A stretch of 64,000 nucleotides of DNA from NCBI GenBank assembly GCA_023525975.1, contig CM042038.1:7689272-7753271 (forward strand), in the 5' to 3' direction. Made by a program: the position numbers and the translations under genes. Below the pieces are notes generated by a model. That model saw only the letters and a program-made list of their open reading frames with translations, was not told the origin of the DNA and did no database searches. Origin of the DNA: Smallanthus sonchifolius (Eukaryota; Streptophyta; Magnoliopsida; Asterales; Asteraceae). Shown piece by piece: positions 1 to 11,700 of this stretch (its first letter is position 1; each line of letters starts with the position of its first letter).

Positions 1-797
1 CCTTCTCTACTAGGAATTTTATAAGGACCCCATACATCCAAATGAATTAAATCTCTTATACTAGTAGACTTATGTTCACTCAAGGGAAAAGGTTCTCTAT
101 GTTGCTTAGCCCTATGACATATTTCACAAGGAATCCCATCCATTTTACTTGTTATTTTTAACCTATCATTTAAAACAGATATAACATTTTCAGAGGGGTG
201 ACCTAACCTAGAATGCCATAATTTCATGACATCATGGCTATTAAAACACACCTTTAATGGTTTAGAGGCATCCCCATCACACATACATAGACCATCAATC
301 TGATTACCAGTCACCAGGGTTCTCTTTGTGTACAAATCATGAACATAACAATTGTTTTCATCAAAAGTGACGCTCATTTTATCATCCCTAGCCAACTTAT
401 ATACAAACATGAGATTAACATAGTAATCAGGAACAACAAATACATCTGATAAAATAACCCGATTTCCCAGTTTTAGACTTCCAATTTTTGTTACTCTTGC
501 ATTAGTTTCATTTGGGTGTTTAACAGAAATATTATAATCTGACACGTCTATAGGATTAATCATACCCTCACCAGACATAACCATATGTTGGTTAGCTCCT
601 GAATCAACGACCCAACCAGATGAAGTACCAACCAATTTACTTGAGAAATCATAGACTCTTTTATCAATGCAGTTTAGAAAAGATAGACAAGACATACCTC
701 CAACATTAGAGGTATATGACCCTTCAACCTTCTTCTCACTCAGTAGGCTAAGAAGTTGTTGTATTTGATCTAATGTAAGAGAAGGGGAGGTAGCAGT
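1..797 (-). pseudogene. Ty1/copia pol fragment (protease, GAG-pre-integrase, start of integrase)
   Basis: Read on the minus strand, one frame stays open from about 797 to the left edge. It shows the aspartic protease signature WVVDSGANQH. Next comes the GAG-pre-integrase/HHCC region with LWHSRLGHP and CEICHRAKQ. The last part is the integrase opening LDVWGPYKIPSREG, where the window ends. These are classic parts of a copia polyprotein in the usual order PR-IN. The frame differs by one base from the gag frame to its right, so gag and pol are not joined in this copy. RT and RNase H lie outside the window. Family assignment is secure; the lineage within copia was not resolved. Confidence 0.85.
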
Positions 798-1758
798 AAA
801 ATTGGACTGATCCAACATTATTTTTTACAGTACCAGAATTATTAGATACCATAGTTTTTGAACTTTGATAACCACCTTGATTAGTTCTGACTCTGTATCC
901 GGGAGGATACCCAATGAGTTCAAAACATTTCTCGGCAACATGTCCTAGTTTGTTGCAATGAGTACATTTGAGATTAGGGTTAGGTCCTTTATTAAACTTC
1001 TTCTTATTGTCAAAATATTGATTAGTTTTCGACACAAACCCAACATTTTGACTCTTGGGCAAAACATTAGAATTCCTGTGAGACTCTTCCCTAGAAATTA
1101 TTGAGAAAACATTTTTTATTGTGGGAAGAGGATCTTGAGTTAGTAAACTTGTTCTTACAGATTGGAAAACATCATCAAGACCCATAAGAAATTGCATTAG
1201 CTTTATTAAGTGACTGGAATCATTGAATTCCTTTGAGGCTTTGCAGGTGCAAGAAGGTAATTGTACCATTGCATCAAACTGTTTCAACATTGTATTTAAT
1301 CTATGATAATATTCAGACACATATGTGCCATTCCGAGATATAGAATTAATCTTTTGATATAGCCCAAAAACAATAGATCCATCCACTTTATCATAGGTTT
1401 CTTTTAAATCAATCCAAACTTCAGATGCAAGCTTAGAGTAGACTTGTCCAACGTATAACTCATCACAAACAGAATTTGAAATCCAAGACAAGACCACAGA
1501 ATTACATCTATCCCATTGCATAGCAAGAACCTCATTATCAACAGATTTTTTACAAGTACCATCAATAACACCTACTTTATTTTTAGCTTGCAAAAAAAGT
1601 TGTATAGTGTTAGTCCAGACCGTATAGTTTTCAGTCCCTTTTAACTTAATGTTCACCACACTAAGACAACTAGAGTCACTAGCATGTAAATACAAAGGAT
1701 GACTAGCATCCAACTTACTAACAAGTGTCTCAACAATAGGACCAATTTCATCACCCAT
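748..1758 (-). pseudogene. Ty1/copia gag (UBN2-type, CCHC zinc knuckle)
   Basis: A 336-aa reading frame starts at MGDEIGPIVE. It has the gag features of plant copia elements: a VWTNTIQLFL-type N-terminal block, a central helical region, and a CX2CX4HX4C zinc knuckle (CTHCNKLGHVAEKC) near residue 280. The frame could be extended upstream to 1959, but that part translates an inverted piece of LTR and is not real gag. It runs into a stop at 748 because of an apparent one-base insertion in a short A/T run at 798-801; past it the other frame continues into protease. It is therefore a decayed gag-pol. Confidence 0.85.
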
Positions 1759-1843
1759 ATTTAACAAGAATATCACAAAACAAATGATCTTAGTCAAGCA
1801 CACGCACAAAGGAACCAACCAAGACCAGAGCCAGATATTTAAG

Positions 1844-1958
1844 TTGATTACTGTATAGTTGACTGATTTGGTTCCTGTAGATCTCAGATCTATTTTTAGG
1901 GTTTGTACATTCGATTTATATTTTGGTATTTTTAGAGTTTCATCCATGTTTCGTGACA
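1844..1958 (+). repeat. Inverted 3' tail of a copia LTR
   Basis: On the plus strand this ends in TGACA and is followed at once by a primer-binding site. It is the reverse complement of 2471-2594, differing by three substitutions and one 8-base gap. It sits between the gag leader and an inverted leader, so it is a displaced, reversed copy of the LTR end rather than an LTR in its normal place. Confidence 0.85.
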
Positions 1959-1970
1959 TGGTATCAGAGC
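1959..1970 (+). other. Primer-binding site (initiator tRNA-Met type), reversed copy
   Basis: TGGTATCAGAGC directly follows the LTR tail ending at 1958. It is the standard plant copia primer-binding site, but here it faces right, opposite to the gag gene. The sequence to about 2458 reads as element leader in the same rightward direction. Confidence 0.85.
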
Positions 1971-2458
1971 TATAAGGCTTTGATTTGGTGTTCTTACTGA
2001 TTATGGTTCGTTTCCACGTTGGTGTTCTTACTGGTTCTGGTTCGTTTTTAGTATCCGTTATTCTTATTTTCTGAAGATTAGGTTCTTGATTCTGAAGAGG
2101 ATTGAACCTCTATTATTCGTTTGGAAGTGGCGATTGGTGTAATTCTTGTATCAAGTTGAAGTTCAAGTTGGATTCATACTTCTTCAAGTCCTCTTGGAGC
2201 TTTTTTTCTATTCTTGATCTTGTAACCCTAAGTGAAGGTTACGGATCTTGAACCTTGGAAGGAGTACCCTAACTTGGGCGCGTGTTTGGTGAGTCTGTTC
2301 CAACTTAGATCTTTACTATTTTGTTTTAACTTCAGTCTCACGATTTTGTATGCGTATGCATATTTGGCTGGGTTAGTTGAACCGACATTGGTAATTTGGT
2401 ACAGGGAGAGACATACCATGTTTGTCTGTTGCATTTAAAGGTGTTGCATATATTTTTA

Positions 2459-2470
2459 GCTCTGATACCA
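2459..2470 (-). other. Primer-binding site of the minus-strand copia element
   Basis: GCTCTGATACCA on the plus strand is the reverse complement of the initiator tRNA-Met binding site. It abuts the LTR beginning at 2471 and is in the correct orientation for the gag gene to its left. Confidence 0.85.
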
Positions 2471-2906
2471 TGTCATGAAACATGGATGAAACTCTAAAAA
2501 TACCAAAATATAAATCGAATGTACAAACAATACAAACCCTAAAAACAGATCTGAGATCTACAGGAACCAAATCAGTCAACTATACAGCAATCAAATCACT
2601 ATCGGATCATCTATTCAATGATCTGAGATACAGAACTCACAACACTCAAAGGAAATCATCAATATGATGAACCCTAGATTTGGAGAAAAAAGGAAACGAC
2701 GAGTTAAGGGAAGCGGCTGTTGTCACAAAAAAAAGACTCGTAACCCTAAACAGAAGAAGCGGAACACTATATAGAGACATTCAGCTCCAAGCCCAACCAG
2801 CCCTTCTAGCCAAGAATAAGCACCTGGGCTTCAGCCTTTTACTCCACAACCCAGCACAAAATAAACAAATGAAAATAAAATTGAATTAGAAATATTATTT
2901 TTAACA
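2471..2906 (-). mobile_element. 5' LTR of the minus-strand copia element
   Basis: About 436 bp bounded on the minus strand by TGTTAAAAAT at 2906 and TTTCATGACA at 2471, giving the TG...CA ends expected of an LTR. The primer-binding site lies immediately inside. The partner LTR is outside the window, so the target-site duplication cannot be checked; the outer flank begins ATTAC. Confidence 0.75.
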
Positions 2907-4060
2907 ATTACGTGTCCTCTCCTCTTACTTAGTTAGAGGTCGAGAGTTCGAGTCATGCTATGAATTAGACTAGATAATGGTTAAGTGATGTATCCTACAA
3001 CTAAAGGGTTATGGGTTCAAATCTTGTAGAACGCAAGTTGTGATGTATTTATCATACCAAATCTAGGGAATGTTGTGTAAAAAGAAAGTAAAGGTATAAC
3101 TGTTTTGTATGAGTTATGGGATGTGACTTGGATTTTCTGACAATCGTGATGGTTCACTTTCAGATTGAATTATTTTCGTGGTATACACAGAATTCAATCG
3201 GATAAGAAACAGAGATTCAAGAACGAATATGTGAAAGTCTGTTAGAATTTTGTATATTTTACAATGGCCAAATTCGCATGTAGTTATAAAGGGGTAAACA
3301 TATATATTGGAACGTTATGACGGTTATTGGATGAAAACCGCCACAGCCGTAAATCCATAACTATAAAGTCATTCTACTTCGAAGAAACAATCTACTCCGG
3401 AGAGGCAATCTAGTTCAGATGGGTAAAACCAAACCCAAAACCGAAAGTTTAGTTTTTGGTTTTTTGAAAACCGTTCGGTTTCGGTTTTCAATTTTTACAA
3501 TGGTTTCAGTTCAGTTTCGGTTTTTTCGGTTTTAAAACCAATTGGGCTTGAATTTTTTTTTTGGTAAAAGAAAATGGCCCCAAATAATAACTGGGTTTGA
3601 AATTTTGAAAATTTTGTTTCTTTTTATTAACTAATGATTACTTATTATCACACATTTGAGCCTATACATTTTGCGCTACAAAAATTATTAGTTTCTTAAA
3701 AAAATACTCAACATAAAAATAAACAATATAATCTGTAAATTTAAAAAACAAATATAAACCATAACCTATTATTAATGCAAATACGTGTAGCACAGATATG
3801 TATACATTTTTAACATACAAGCACACATCACAATATAAATATATTATAAAATTTGCATGCACACAATATATAATTAAAGTTAATATTTATATGTTTGGTT
3901 CAGTTCGATTTTTTCGGTTTTCAAAAGATATAAAACCGAAACCGAACCGTAATTTTCGGTTTTCAAAAAATATAAAAACCGTCAGCTTTTAGTTTGGTTC
4001 AGTTTTTTCGGTTAATTCGGTTTTGATTCGGTCAATTCGGTTTTTTTCTCACCTTTATTT
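2907..4060. repeat. Intergenic repeats: tRNA-like boxes, LTR-type copy, CGGTTTT-rich element
   Basis: No gene is seen. Around 2935-3035 there are two box-B-like stretches (GAGAGTTCGAGTC, ATGGGTTCAAATC), hinting at tRNA-derived repeats. 3130-3420 resembles 47440-47760 at several blocks (TTATGACGGTT, ATCTACTCCGGA), so it is a dispersed LTR-type repeat. 3430-4050 is AT-rich with many direct and inverted copies of TTCGGTTTT, as seen in non-autonomous DNA transposons. Boundaries are approximate. Confidence 0.45.
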
Positions 4061-4274
4061 TCAGCAGTTTTCAGTTCCACACTCATTTTTTTCCAATCAT
4101 AACAAAACATGAACAAGATTATATATGATTAATTCAAAGTCACAAAATTTGCATTATTAATTCTTAACTTGAGAAGAAACGATTGCATTAATTTACGATT
4201 TACACTCTCATGGCCATATTTATGAAAACTTAAATGAAATGAAATCACATGCATTGACACACAAATTGCTCAAG

Positions 4275-5935
4275 CTAACACCCCATAACTTTGTTTGCTT
4301 TATGTTTAGGCTTCTCCGGCACCGTGCCATCATTTCCGGCGAGTGCTCGGTACTTGTCCTTCCGGGTAAAGGTGGTGCACTCATATGAAAGTGTAGCTGC
4401 AATAACCCTTTGTATATAATTAGCCACCTCATGGCTAGACTTGCCACTGCTGCATGTTAATTCTAGTGGTAACTTGTTCAAGAAGGTTACTTCATAAACC
4501 GGACTAGGGTTCATGAAGAAGTAAAAAGGGTCCATCCCTTTCCACCCTCTCGCGGTGGTTCCATGAAACATACTCATCTTGTTGACCATCGCCACCGGCA
4601 CAAGGTGGTCGGTCAACTCGGCAAACATGGCCGAGAACCGGAGCAGGAACGGCTCCCGGCAAGTGGTGCCTTCCGGGCATATAGCTAAGTCACCTTCTTC
4701 TAGAAGCTTCTTGATCATAGAGGCGTCCGTGGCCCGGTCACGGGATAATCGGACGGTCTTGATCGGGGAGATGATCTCGGAGAGACGAGAGACGGAGTAA
4801 GTGACCGCGGCAATGGGGCGGCCGAGGGCGGTGGAGAGGAAAATGGGGTCAAGGAGGGTGCGGTGGGAGCAAATAAAGAGGACGCCGGTTTGGCCCGAGG
4901 CTTTCTTGACGGGTTGTGGAGGGTTTCCTTTGACGATTACACGGACACCGAGGGCCCAGAAGGCGTAGTAGACTAGCGGCATTGGGAGGAGGGCCCCCGC
5001 CGCGATACGGAGGCAGGCAAGGAGAAAACCAATGGGAATCCATAAGATGATGAGGATGGCCATTAGGGGGGTGGGCTTTTGAACTAGTCTGCCATCGTGG
5101 AACACTATGGGCTTTGGTAACTTTTCGTTTGGTACTGGCTTCAATTCTGGATTGTATGGTACAATATAACCCTCCTGTAGAAACAGATATAAAAGCACAT
5201 TTTAAAATATCATTTATCATATACATAGTTGCAAAACGGTTCTAAATTTTACGACCATTTTTTTCAGTCGTAAATAGCACTCTATCAGTCATAAAAATCG
5301 TTTATAACTGTTTGTAACATGTATGTTACCTTGCATAATGCCATAAATGAAAAATCGGTCTGGCGGTCACCGAGCCCAATTTCTGGTTGATTGTCTCCAA
5401 ATTCTTTAACAAGTGCCTGAGCCTTGTGCTCAGCCACAAGCACGCCCGGGCTGAGCACAAACCCAGTTGCTCTACCTTTATAGGTTCCTATCTCGGTCCC
5501 CAAAACTATATCCACTCCCAAAAAGTCCTTCAAGAAACCCTCCACCATAATCCTTGGGTTCGCGGTGAGCACACATCGTTTCCCACAAGCCGAGAACACC
5601 CGCCATGACTCAGAATGGAGATCACTCGAGTAAAACTTCGGTAACACCGCTCGACCCACCGACTCGATGTCAGAAACTTTCATTCCAGCATAGGTGGCGA
5701 ATATAAGGACCTGGATTCCTGCGGACTCCGATACAAAGTAGTAAAGAAGTCCGGCCAGTGGGGCCGATAGGAGCACCATGAGAAGCCGAAAAGCCCCACC
5801 GGCCTCGAACGCAACCAATGAAAAGTAAGGGAAAGAGCTTCGACCTCTCAAAAGGGTCCCGTCCATGTCCGCCACCACCGTATGATTCTCTCGTCCGACC
5901 GAACTACATGTTTGGACTGGCGGAAATGTCCTCAT
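4275..5935 (-). CDS. GPAT: sn-2 glycerol-3-phosphate acyltransferase, GPAT4/6/8-like (cutin type)
   Basis: Two exons: 5330-5935 and 4275-5174, with a 155-bp GT-AG intron in phase 0 after ALCK. They give 501 aa, the usual size for land-plant GPATs. The N-terminal HAD-like phosphatase domain keeps both aspartates of its first motif (VADMDGTLL, Asp23 and Asp25) and the later GLGDRQTD block (187-194). The acyltransferase domain has HRTLLDP (His306) and CPEGTTCREP. Hydrophobic helices precede it, so an ER membrane protein is likely. Land-plant sn-2 GPATs move acyl groups from acyl-CoA to glycerol-3-phosphate; members with an intact phosphatase release 2-monoacylglycerol for cutin, which favours GPAT4/6/8 over suberin-type GPAT5/7. 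The C-terminus has some GPAT5-like wording, so the clade is less sure than the family. Confidence 0.93.
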
Positions 5936-6891
5936 TTTGGATGTGTCAAGAATTTATTGACATTTGAATATCGTTAGGAGAGGTATAAATACATTTGAAA
6001 GGGGAAATTATAGAACAATCAGAGTGATGTTACATAGTTTGCGACGGAAAAGTTATCAAAGGACAATTTTTGTTGGTGATAACAATATATCAACTGTTCT
6101 TGTTCTTGTTCTTGTAGCTACGTCAAAATATATCACTTTAAATTTTCATTTCATTTCTTTATGATTTTTTAACAAAGTTAAAACCTGGAATGCTATACAA
6201 AATACGACAAATAAACTTAAAATAAAAACAGAACAAGAACATTTTATTTTAAAAAAAATCCTCCACTCTTTTCTTGTTTGAACATGCCACCCAATCTCTA
6301 ACAATTCTTCAAATGATTGGCCACAACAAAATAGGGGAATATTACCAAAAATATACATATTTGATCAAAAAAATTTCAAACTACACGTCAATATGGCTGC
6401 AAGTTTATAGTCATAACCAATCAGATCATGTCACGTCAACAGTCTCGACTAAGACGGCTAAAGCTTAGCCATTTGGGCACTGAAAATCACAAAAAAGTAT
6501 AACGGGACTCACATTATGATTAATCAGAGAGCGACATGTGTTACTCGTAGGCTAACTTTAGTACATCAGTCCACCTCATTAGCCGCCAACGCCACATGGA
6601 CTGGTAGGCTAAATTAGCCGGTCAAATAACACTTCGGCTGAGCCGGCTCCTTCGGCTTCTCGCAATTCTTCTCCCTATGTTTAGTTTTTTTTAATTTGGA
6701 ATTACTCAAGAATGTCTCTTTCTACCGTCGATCGAACCCCTTTTTTAACCCTCGTTCACACCCCATGAAAACCCTCATTTAATCCCTTTCTGCTGCATGT
6801 TTCTCTGGTCTCATCTCAACTCACCAAGAAACAATTGCCGACGAGTAGCATTCTCGCAATACCAGTACAATGTTGATATTTTTTTCTAGTG
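5936..6891. other. Intergenic: GPAT upstream region and LINE 5' flank
   Basis: No gene is supported. 6440-6660 contains short palindromes such as GGCTAAAGCTTAGCC and GGCTAAATTAGCC, similar in style to the repeats in the intron at 38880-39320. The GPAT promoter must lie near 5940-6200 but I see no clear TATA box in the right orientation. The LINE 5' end is probably between about 6660 and 6890 but no target-site duplication was recognised. Confidence 0.3.
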
Positions 6892-7518
6892 ATGATGGTC
6901 CTTACAAGAACGAGGTCTGATGAAGATTCTCGAGTACTTACAATAGAGTCGGTGGGCGAGGGAAGTGCATCTGCTATAACGACGCCCACGAACCGTAGAC
7001 GCAAGCGTGGTTCAGCCGACACCAGAGCTGCCGGTATGAACGGCCGGAAGTCAAATATTCCGGCCACCATTCTTACAAGAATTACCAAGGTTTTCATTAC
7101 ACACTTGCCGGATAAATGTAGCGGAAATGATCTTTCGGATTTCATTCGCGGGTATGGGGATATTTACGATGTCTACATTGCTCGCAAAAGGGATAAAGCG
7201 GGATTTCGATTTGGTTTTGTTTCTTTTCTCGACGTTAAGGATTCCAAGGATTTAATCAGAAAGATTCGTAACACATGTATCGGAGATTGCTGGTTGAAGG
7301 CCAACATTGCCAGATTTACTCTTGAGGAAGGGGAGATTCGTCCGGAACCGGAGAAGACTAAGAAGAACCCTTGTTATGAAGACGCCGGTCGAAAAATGGA
7401 TAAGCCTCCAACATCGTATTTCAATGGGAACCGTTCCTTTTCAGACACACTTTTGGGTAGACAGGGAGTGTTAAAATCGGTAAAACAGTGGCTGTGGAAG
7501 ATCATGCAAATGCTTTGA
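6892..7518 (+). pseudogene. LINE ORF1, N-terminal part with RRM domain
   Basis: Begins MMVLTRTRSDED. A basic, low-complexity stretch is followed by a clear RNA-recognition motif (about residues 64-140) with VFITHLPDK as RNP2-like and GFRFGFVSF as RNP1. In LINEs of this type the protein binds element RNA. The frame stops at 7518 after drifting into unrelated residues from about 7460 on. The next frame carries the natural continuation, so a one-base indel near 7460-7475 is likely. Confidence 0.8.
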
Positions 7519-8768
7519 GTGGTTTACATGGGAGGGCTCTTGTGGTTCGGATGATCGATTTAGATGCCCTTAAAAGTATCTATATTTTATTAAATGACTT
7601 ATGTCCTGGCAAAGGTAAGGTGCAATACATCGGAGGTTTATCGGTACTGATCACTTTTGAAGATAACAAGGTGGCAACCATGGTTCGTGACGCAGCAAGA
7701 GAAGTATTGGGTAGGTTCTCATCGGTGGATATTTGGGAAGGACAAATTTTCGGTTTCGAACGTCTGGCTTGGATAAAGATTGTGGGTGTTCCTTTGCATC
7801 TTCTTTCTTCACAGGTTATTAATGCTATCGGGAGTTCTGTTGGAAAGGTGGTTTTCAATCCTAATAGGCCCGATGAAGATGATGATCTTTCATACGACTA
7901 TATGGGAGTCCTCGTGGGTGATGGTAAAAGAATTGACGAAGAAATTACGGTTGCATGGCGGGATAAGAAGTTTAGTGTTTGGGTTACGGAAGAATCCGGT
8001 GTTTGGGTGCCGGAATTTTCTAAAGTGACTACGTCGGATACGGCGACAGAAGATTGTGAAGTTAACGTTGATACTCCCATGCATGAAGGAAACGCCGTCA
8101 ACGAACCTGTGGTGGACACACCGGAAAAAGACACTCTCTCCGGCACGGAAGATTCGGTTAAAGGCAAACCAGGAATGGAAACCATTAAAGACATTAATGA
8201 AGGCATTAATTTTCCTATTATTGACAATAATTGTGGTGGTGAAACTCCTATTATTTTGGAGGATCTTTCGGAAAAACAGGATTTTATTCCGGGTAACGTT
8301 TTTGATTTTGATGCTGATTGTCATACGGATGGGGTTTTGGATGGTAATGGGCCTAATATTAATAAAAGAAAGAAAAAAGGTGGTTTGGGCTCAGTGGGCC
8401 AGATTAATCCGGCTTACTCTAGTAGTTTGGAAAAATCAAAAGAGGGGAAAAAACATAGATTAGAAGAAGATGTTTTTGGGCTTGATCAGTTATTGGGATT
8501 GGATAAAGATAAGGAACCGTTTAGTTCGGCCCATGGTGATCCTCAAGATCTGGACCTGAATTCGCAGCCTTGTATTGAACCTTTGCCTGAACACTTCTCA
8601 GTTGATTTGGATCGTAGTAACAGGTCCGAATTTTCTTCTATTTTTCAAGCTACAGAAGTGGAAGCCACCATTGCTATGGGGGAAAGATTGGGTGCAGATT
8701 TATCCAAGTCTCATGATATGATTCAGGATTCTATCGTTACCGAAGGATTACAAGGGGTGAAGAAATGA
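7461..8768 (+). pseudogene. LINE ORF1, C-terminal part (DUF4283-like and acidic tail)
   Basis: This frame opens right after a stop at 7458-7460 and continues ORF1. It reads VAVEDHANALSGLHGRALVV, then a conserved globular part (GFERLAWIKIVGVPLHL) resembling the DUF4283 region of plant LINE ORF1 proteins. A long acidic, low-complexity tail follows. There is no ATG at a sensible place, which supports it being the downstream half of a frameshifted ORF1. Its stop codon overlaps the ORF2 start by four bases. Confidence 0.75.
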
Positions 8769-11700
8769 ATTGCCTCTCGGTTAATATTAGAGGGGTTGGG
8801 GGTTATGGTAAATCGGGATGGATTAAAAAGATTAAGTTTGATTGTGGTATTTCTTTTATTGGCATGCAAGAAACGATGATAAATGACATTCTCCCTGGTT
8901 TGGTTTCGAGCTATTGGGGAGGCACGGGTTTTGAATTTGAATTCGTTAAGGCTAATGGTAATTCGGGAGGCTTGGTGAGTATTTGGGACCCGAAAGTGTT
9001 TGTGAAAGATAAGGTGTCTAAAGATTGTAATTTTCTTCATGTGGCGGGTATGCTCTGGGCGGGTTCGGTTAAGGTTAACTTGTTAAATGTTTATGCTCCT
9101 CAAAACAAAGGTGATAAAAGGCGTTAGTGGGCGAGAATTGAAAATCTTATTGGTTCGAATGAAGGTTGGTGGATTTTATTTGGTGACTTTAATGCAGTGC
9201 GAGAGCGAAATGATAGAAAAAACTCCAAGTTCGATCCGGGTTGTGCTAGAGATTTCAACGATTTTATTGATACGACGGGTTTGCGTGAGTACAATCAAAA
9301 AGGGTGTAGATACACGTACATGTCTTGTAGAAAAGGTGTTTATACTTGGAGTCGTATCGATAGGTTTCTCGTTTGTGAAAACGTTTTTAATAAATGGCCA
9401 AACGCGTATGTTCGCGCATTGAATAGGAACCTTTCGGATCACTCTCCCTTGGTTTTTTCGGTAGTTGACACAAATTTCGGGCCTAAACCGTTCAGGATGT
9501 TTGATTCTTGGCTCGATCGTCCCGGCTGTGTTGAGGTGATCAATTCGGTATTCGAAACGTGGGAGGATAATGGTCCGGCCGATATTAATCTTCTTAAAAA
9601 GCTGGGTATTCTTCGGAACCGTTTACGTGCTTGGTTTCAAGAGGTTAGCGCTTCTGAGCAGATAGAAGAGGCTCGTTTACGGGCCGAGAAAGAGGAGATG
9701 GAATTGGATATGGAGCTCAAAGATTTAGAAGAAACGGATGTGTGGATTTGGTCCGAATGCAAGGTTGCGTTAAAGAATATTGAACTCCATAAGGCTCGTG
9801 ACCTTAGACAAAAGTCTCGAGTCAAATGGGCTTCTTTGGGTGATGAGAACTCTAGTTTTTTCCATTGTGTTGTCAATGGTAGAAAGGCGAGAAACTCTAT
9901 ACCGGGTGTGTTGATTGATGGTGAATGGGTTACTAAACCGGTTCTTGTTAAGAGAGAGGTATTGCGGTTCTTTCGTTCTCATTTTAAAGAACAATACCCG
10001 ATTAGGCCGAACCTTGTTTGTTCGGGTATGAAGACGATTGATGATACGTATCGTCAGTCCTTGGTTGCGGATTTTTCTAGACAAGAGATTAAAGATGCGG
10101 TTTTCGAATGTGGTTCTAATAAGGCTCCGGGTCCCGACGGGTTTAATTTCCGTTTTGTTAAACGCTTTTGGAATCTCTTCGAGGAGGATTTTTTTAAGAT
10201 CTTGATGGAGTTTCATGCCTCTGGTGTTATCAATCAAGGTTGCGGGTCTTCTTTCATCACCCTTATTCCTAAGGTGAAAAATCCTATGGGGCTTAAAGAT
10301 TATAGGCCTATCACCCTTATAGGTATGATTAGTAAAGTTATTTCCAAAATACTAGCCAACCGTATCAAAAGGATAATGGGGCAGATTATCTCTGAAGCTC
10401 AATCGGCTTTTTTAACAGATCGTTTTATTCTTGATGGGCCTCTTATGGTTAATGAAGTATTGGCTTGGTTGAAGAAGAGAAACAAGAAAGCGTTTTTATT
10501 AAAAATTGATTTCGAAAAGGCCTACGATAATGTCAATTGGAACTTTTTGATTTCTATTATGTCTCAAATGGGATTTCCCCCGAGGTGGTGCGAGTGGATC
10601 AAAGGTATTTGTATTACCTCTAGAGCGGCGGTTTTGGTTAACGGGTCGCCTACTTTTGATTTTCAATGTGAAAAGGGCCTCCGTCAAGGTGACCCGCTAT
10701 CTCCGTTTCTTTTTTTGATTGTGATGGAAGCGTTGTCTTGGATTCTTGATAAAGCTAAGGACCTTGAGGTCTTTAAAGGTATTAGCTTTTCTAGTAACGA
10801 GGTGGACTTGACTCATCTTTTTTATGCGGATGACGCTTTAATTATGGGGGAATGGTCGTATGATAATATCAAGAGCATTGCTAGGATCCTCCGCATTTTT
10901 TTCTTATGTTCGGGTCTCCAGATCAATCTACATAAGTCTAATATTTATGGTGTTTGCACGGAGGGTGGCGAGTTGGATAACATGTTGGATTACTTAGGTT
11001 GTAAGCGAGGAAGTTTTCCTTTTACTTACCTTGGTATCCAAGTTGGGGAAAAGATGACACGTATTAAGAGCTGGGATCCGGTTATTGACACTATCCGGAA
11101 CCGTTTGGCATCGTGGAAAGTCCGGCACTTGTCTATAGGCGGGCGGTTGATTTTGATAAAGTCGGTCCTAGAAAGTCTTCCTGTATATTATCTTTCCTTA
11201 TATAAAGCCCCTAAAGCCGTATTGGATTCTATTGAAACGATTATGAGGCGGTTTCTTTGGGCCGGTCCTAGCGTTGACAATAAAATATCGTGGGTCGCTT
11301 GGGATATTGTTACGTCTCCAAAGAACAAAGGTGGTTTAGGTATCTCCAAGCTTCAAGAGGTGAATAACGCTTTATTGTTAAAGTGGACGTGGAGATTCAA
11401 AAGAGAAGGTAGTAGTCTTTGGAAGAAGATTATTATGGGGTGTCATGGTTCGGGTAGACCTTGGTCCTTGTTGCCTTGTAACGCTTCTTCGAGTGGGTGT
11501 TGGAAATACATTGTTAAAGTCGGTGATAATAAACTCTCCAATGGTAGATCACTTAATTCGTTTTTCCTTGGAGATCTTGGCGACGGGAGGTCTATTAATT
11601 TTTGGGGTGATACTTGGCTTCTAGATGCTCCTCTTCGTATTTTGTATCCTAACCTTTTCATGCTCGAGAAGAACAAATGGACTAAGATTTCGGATCGACT

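Noticed and set aside
1759..1959. N-terminal extension of gag with a membrane-like segment
   Set aside because: The extension translates the gag leader and the inverted LTR tail; the first sensible gag start is at 1758.
6816..7145. Minus-strand ORF opposite the LINE 5' end
   Set aside because: Antisense shadow of the RRM-bearing ORF1.
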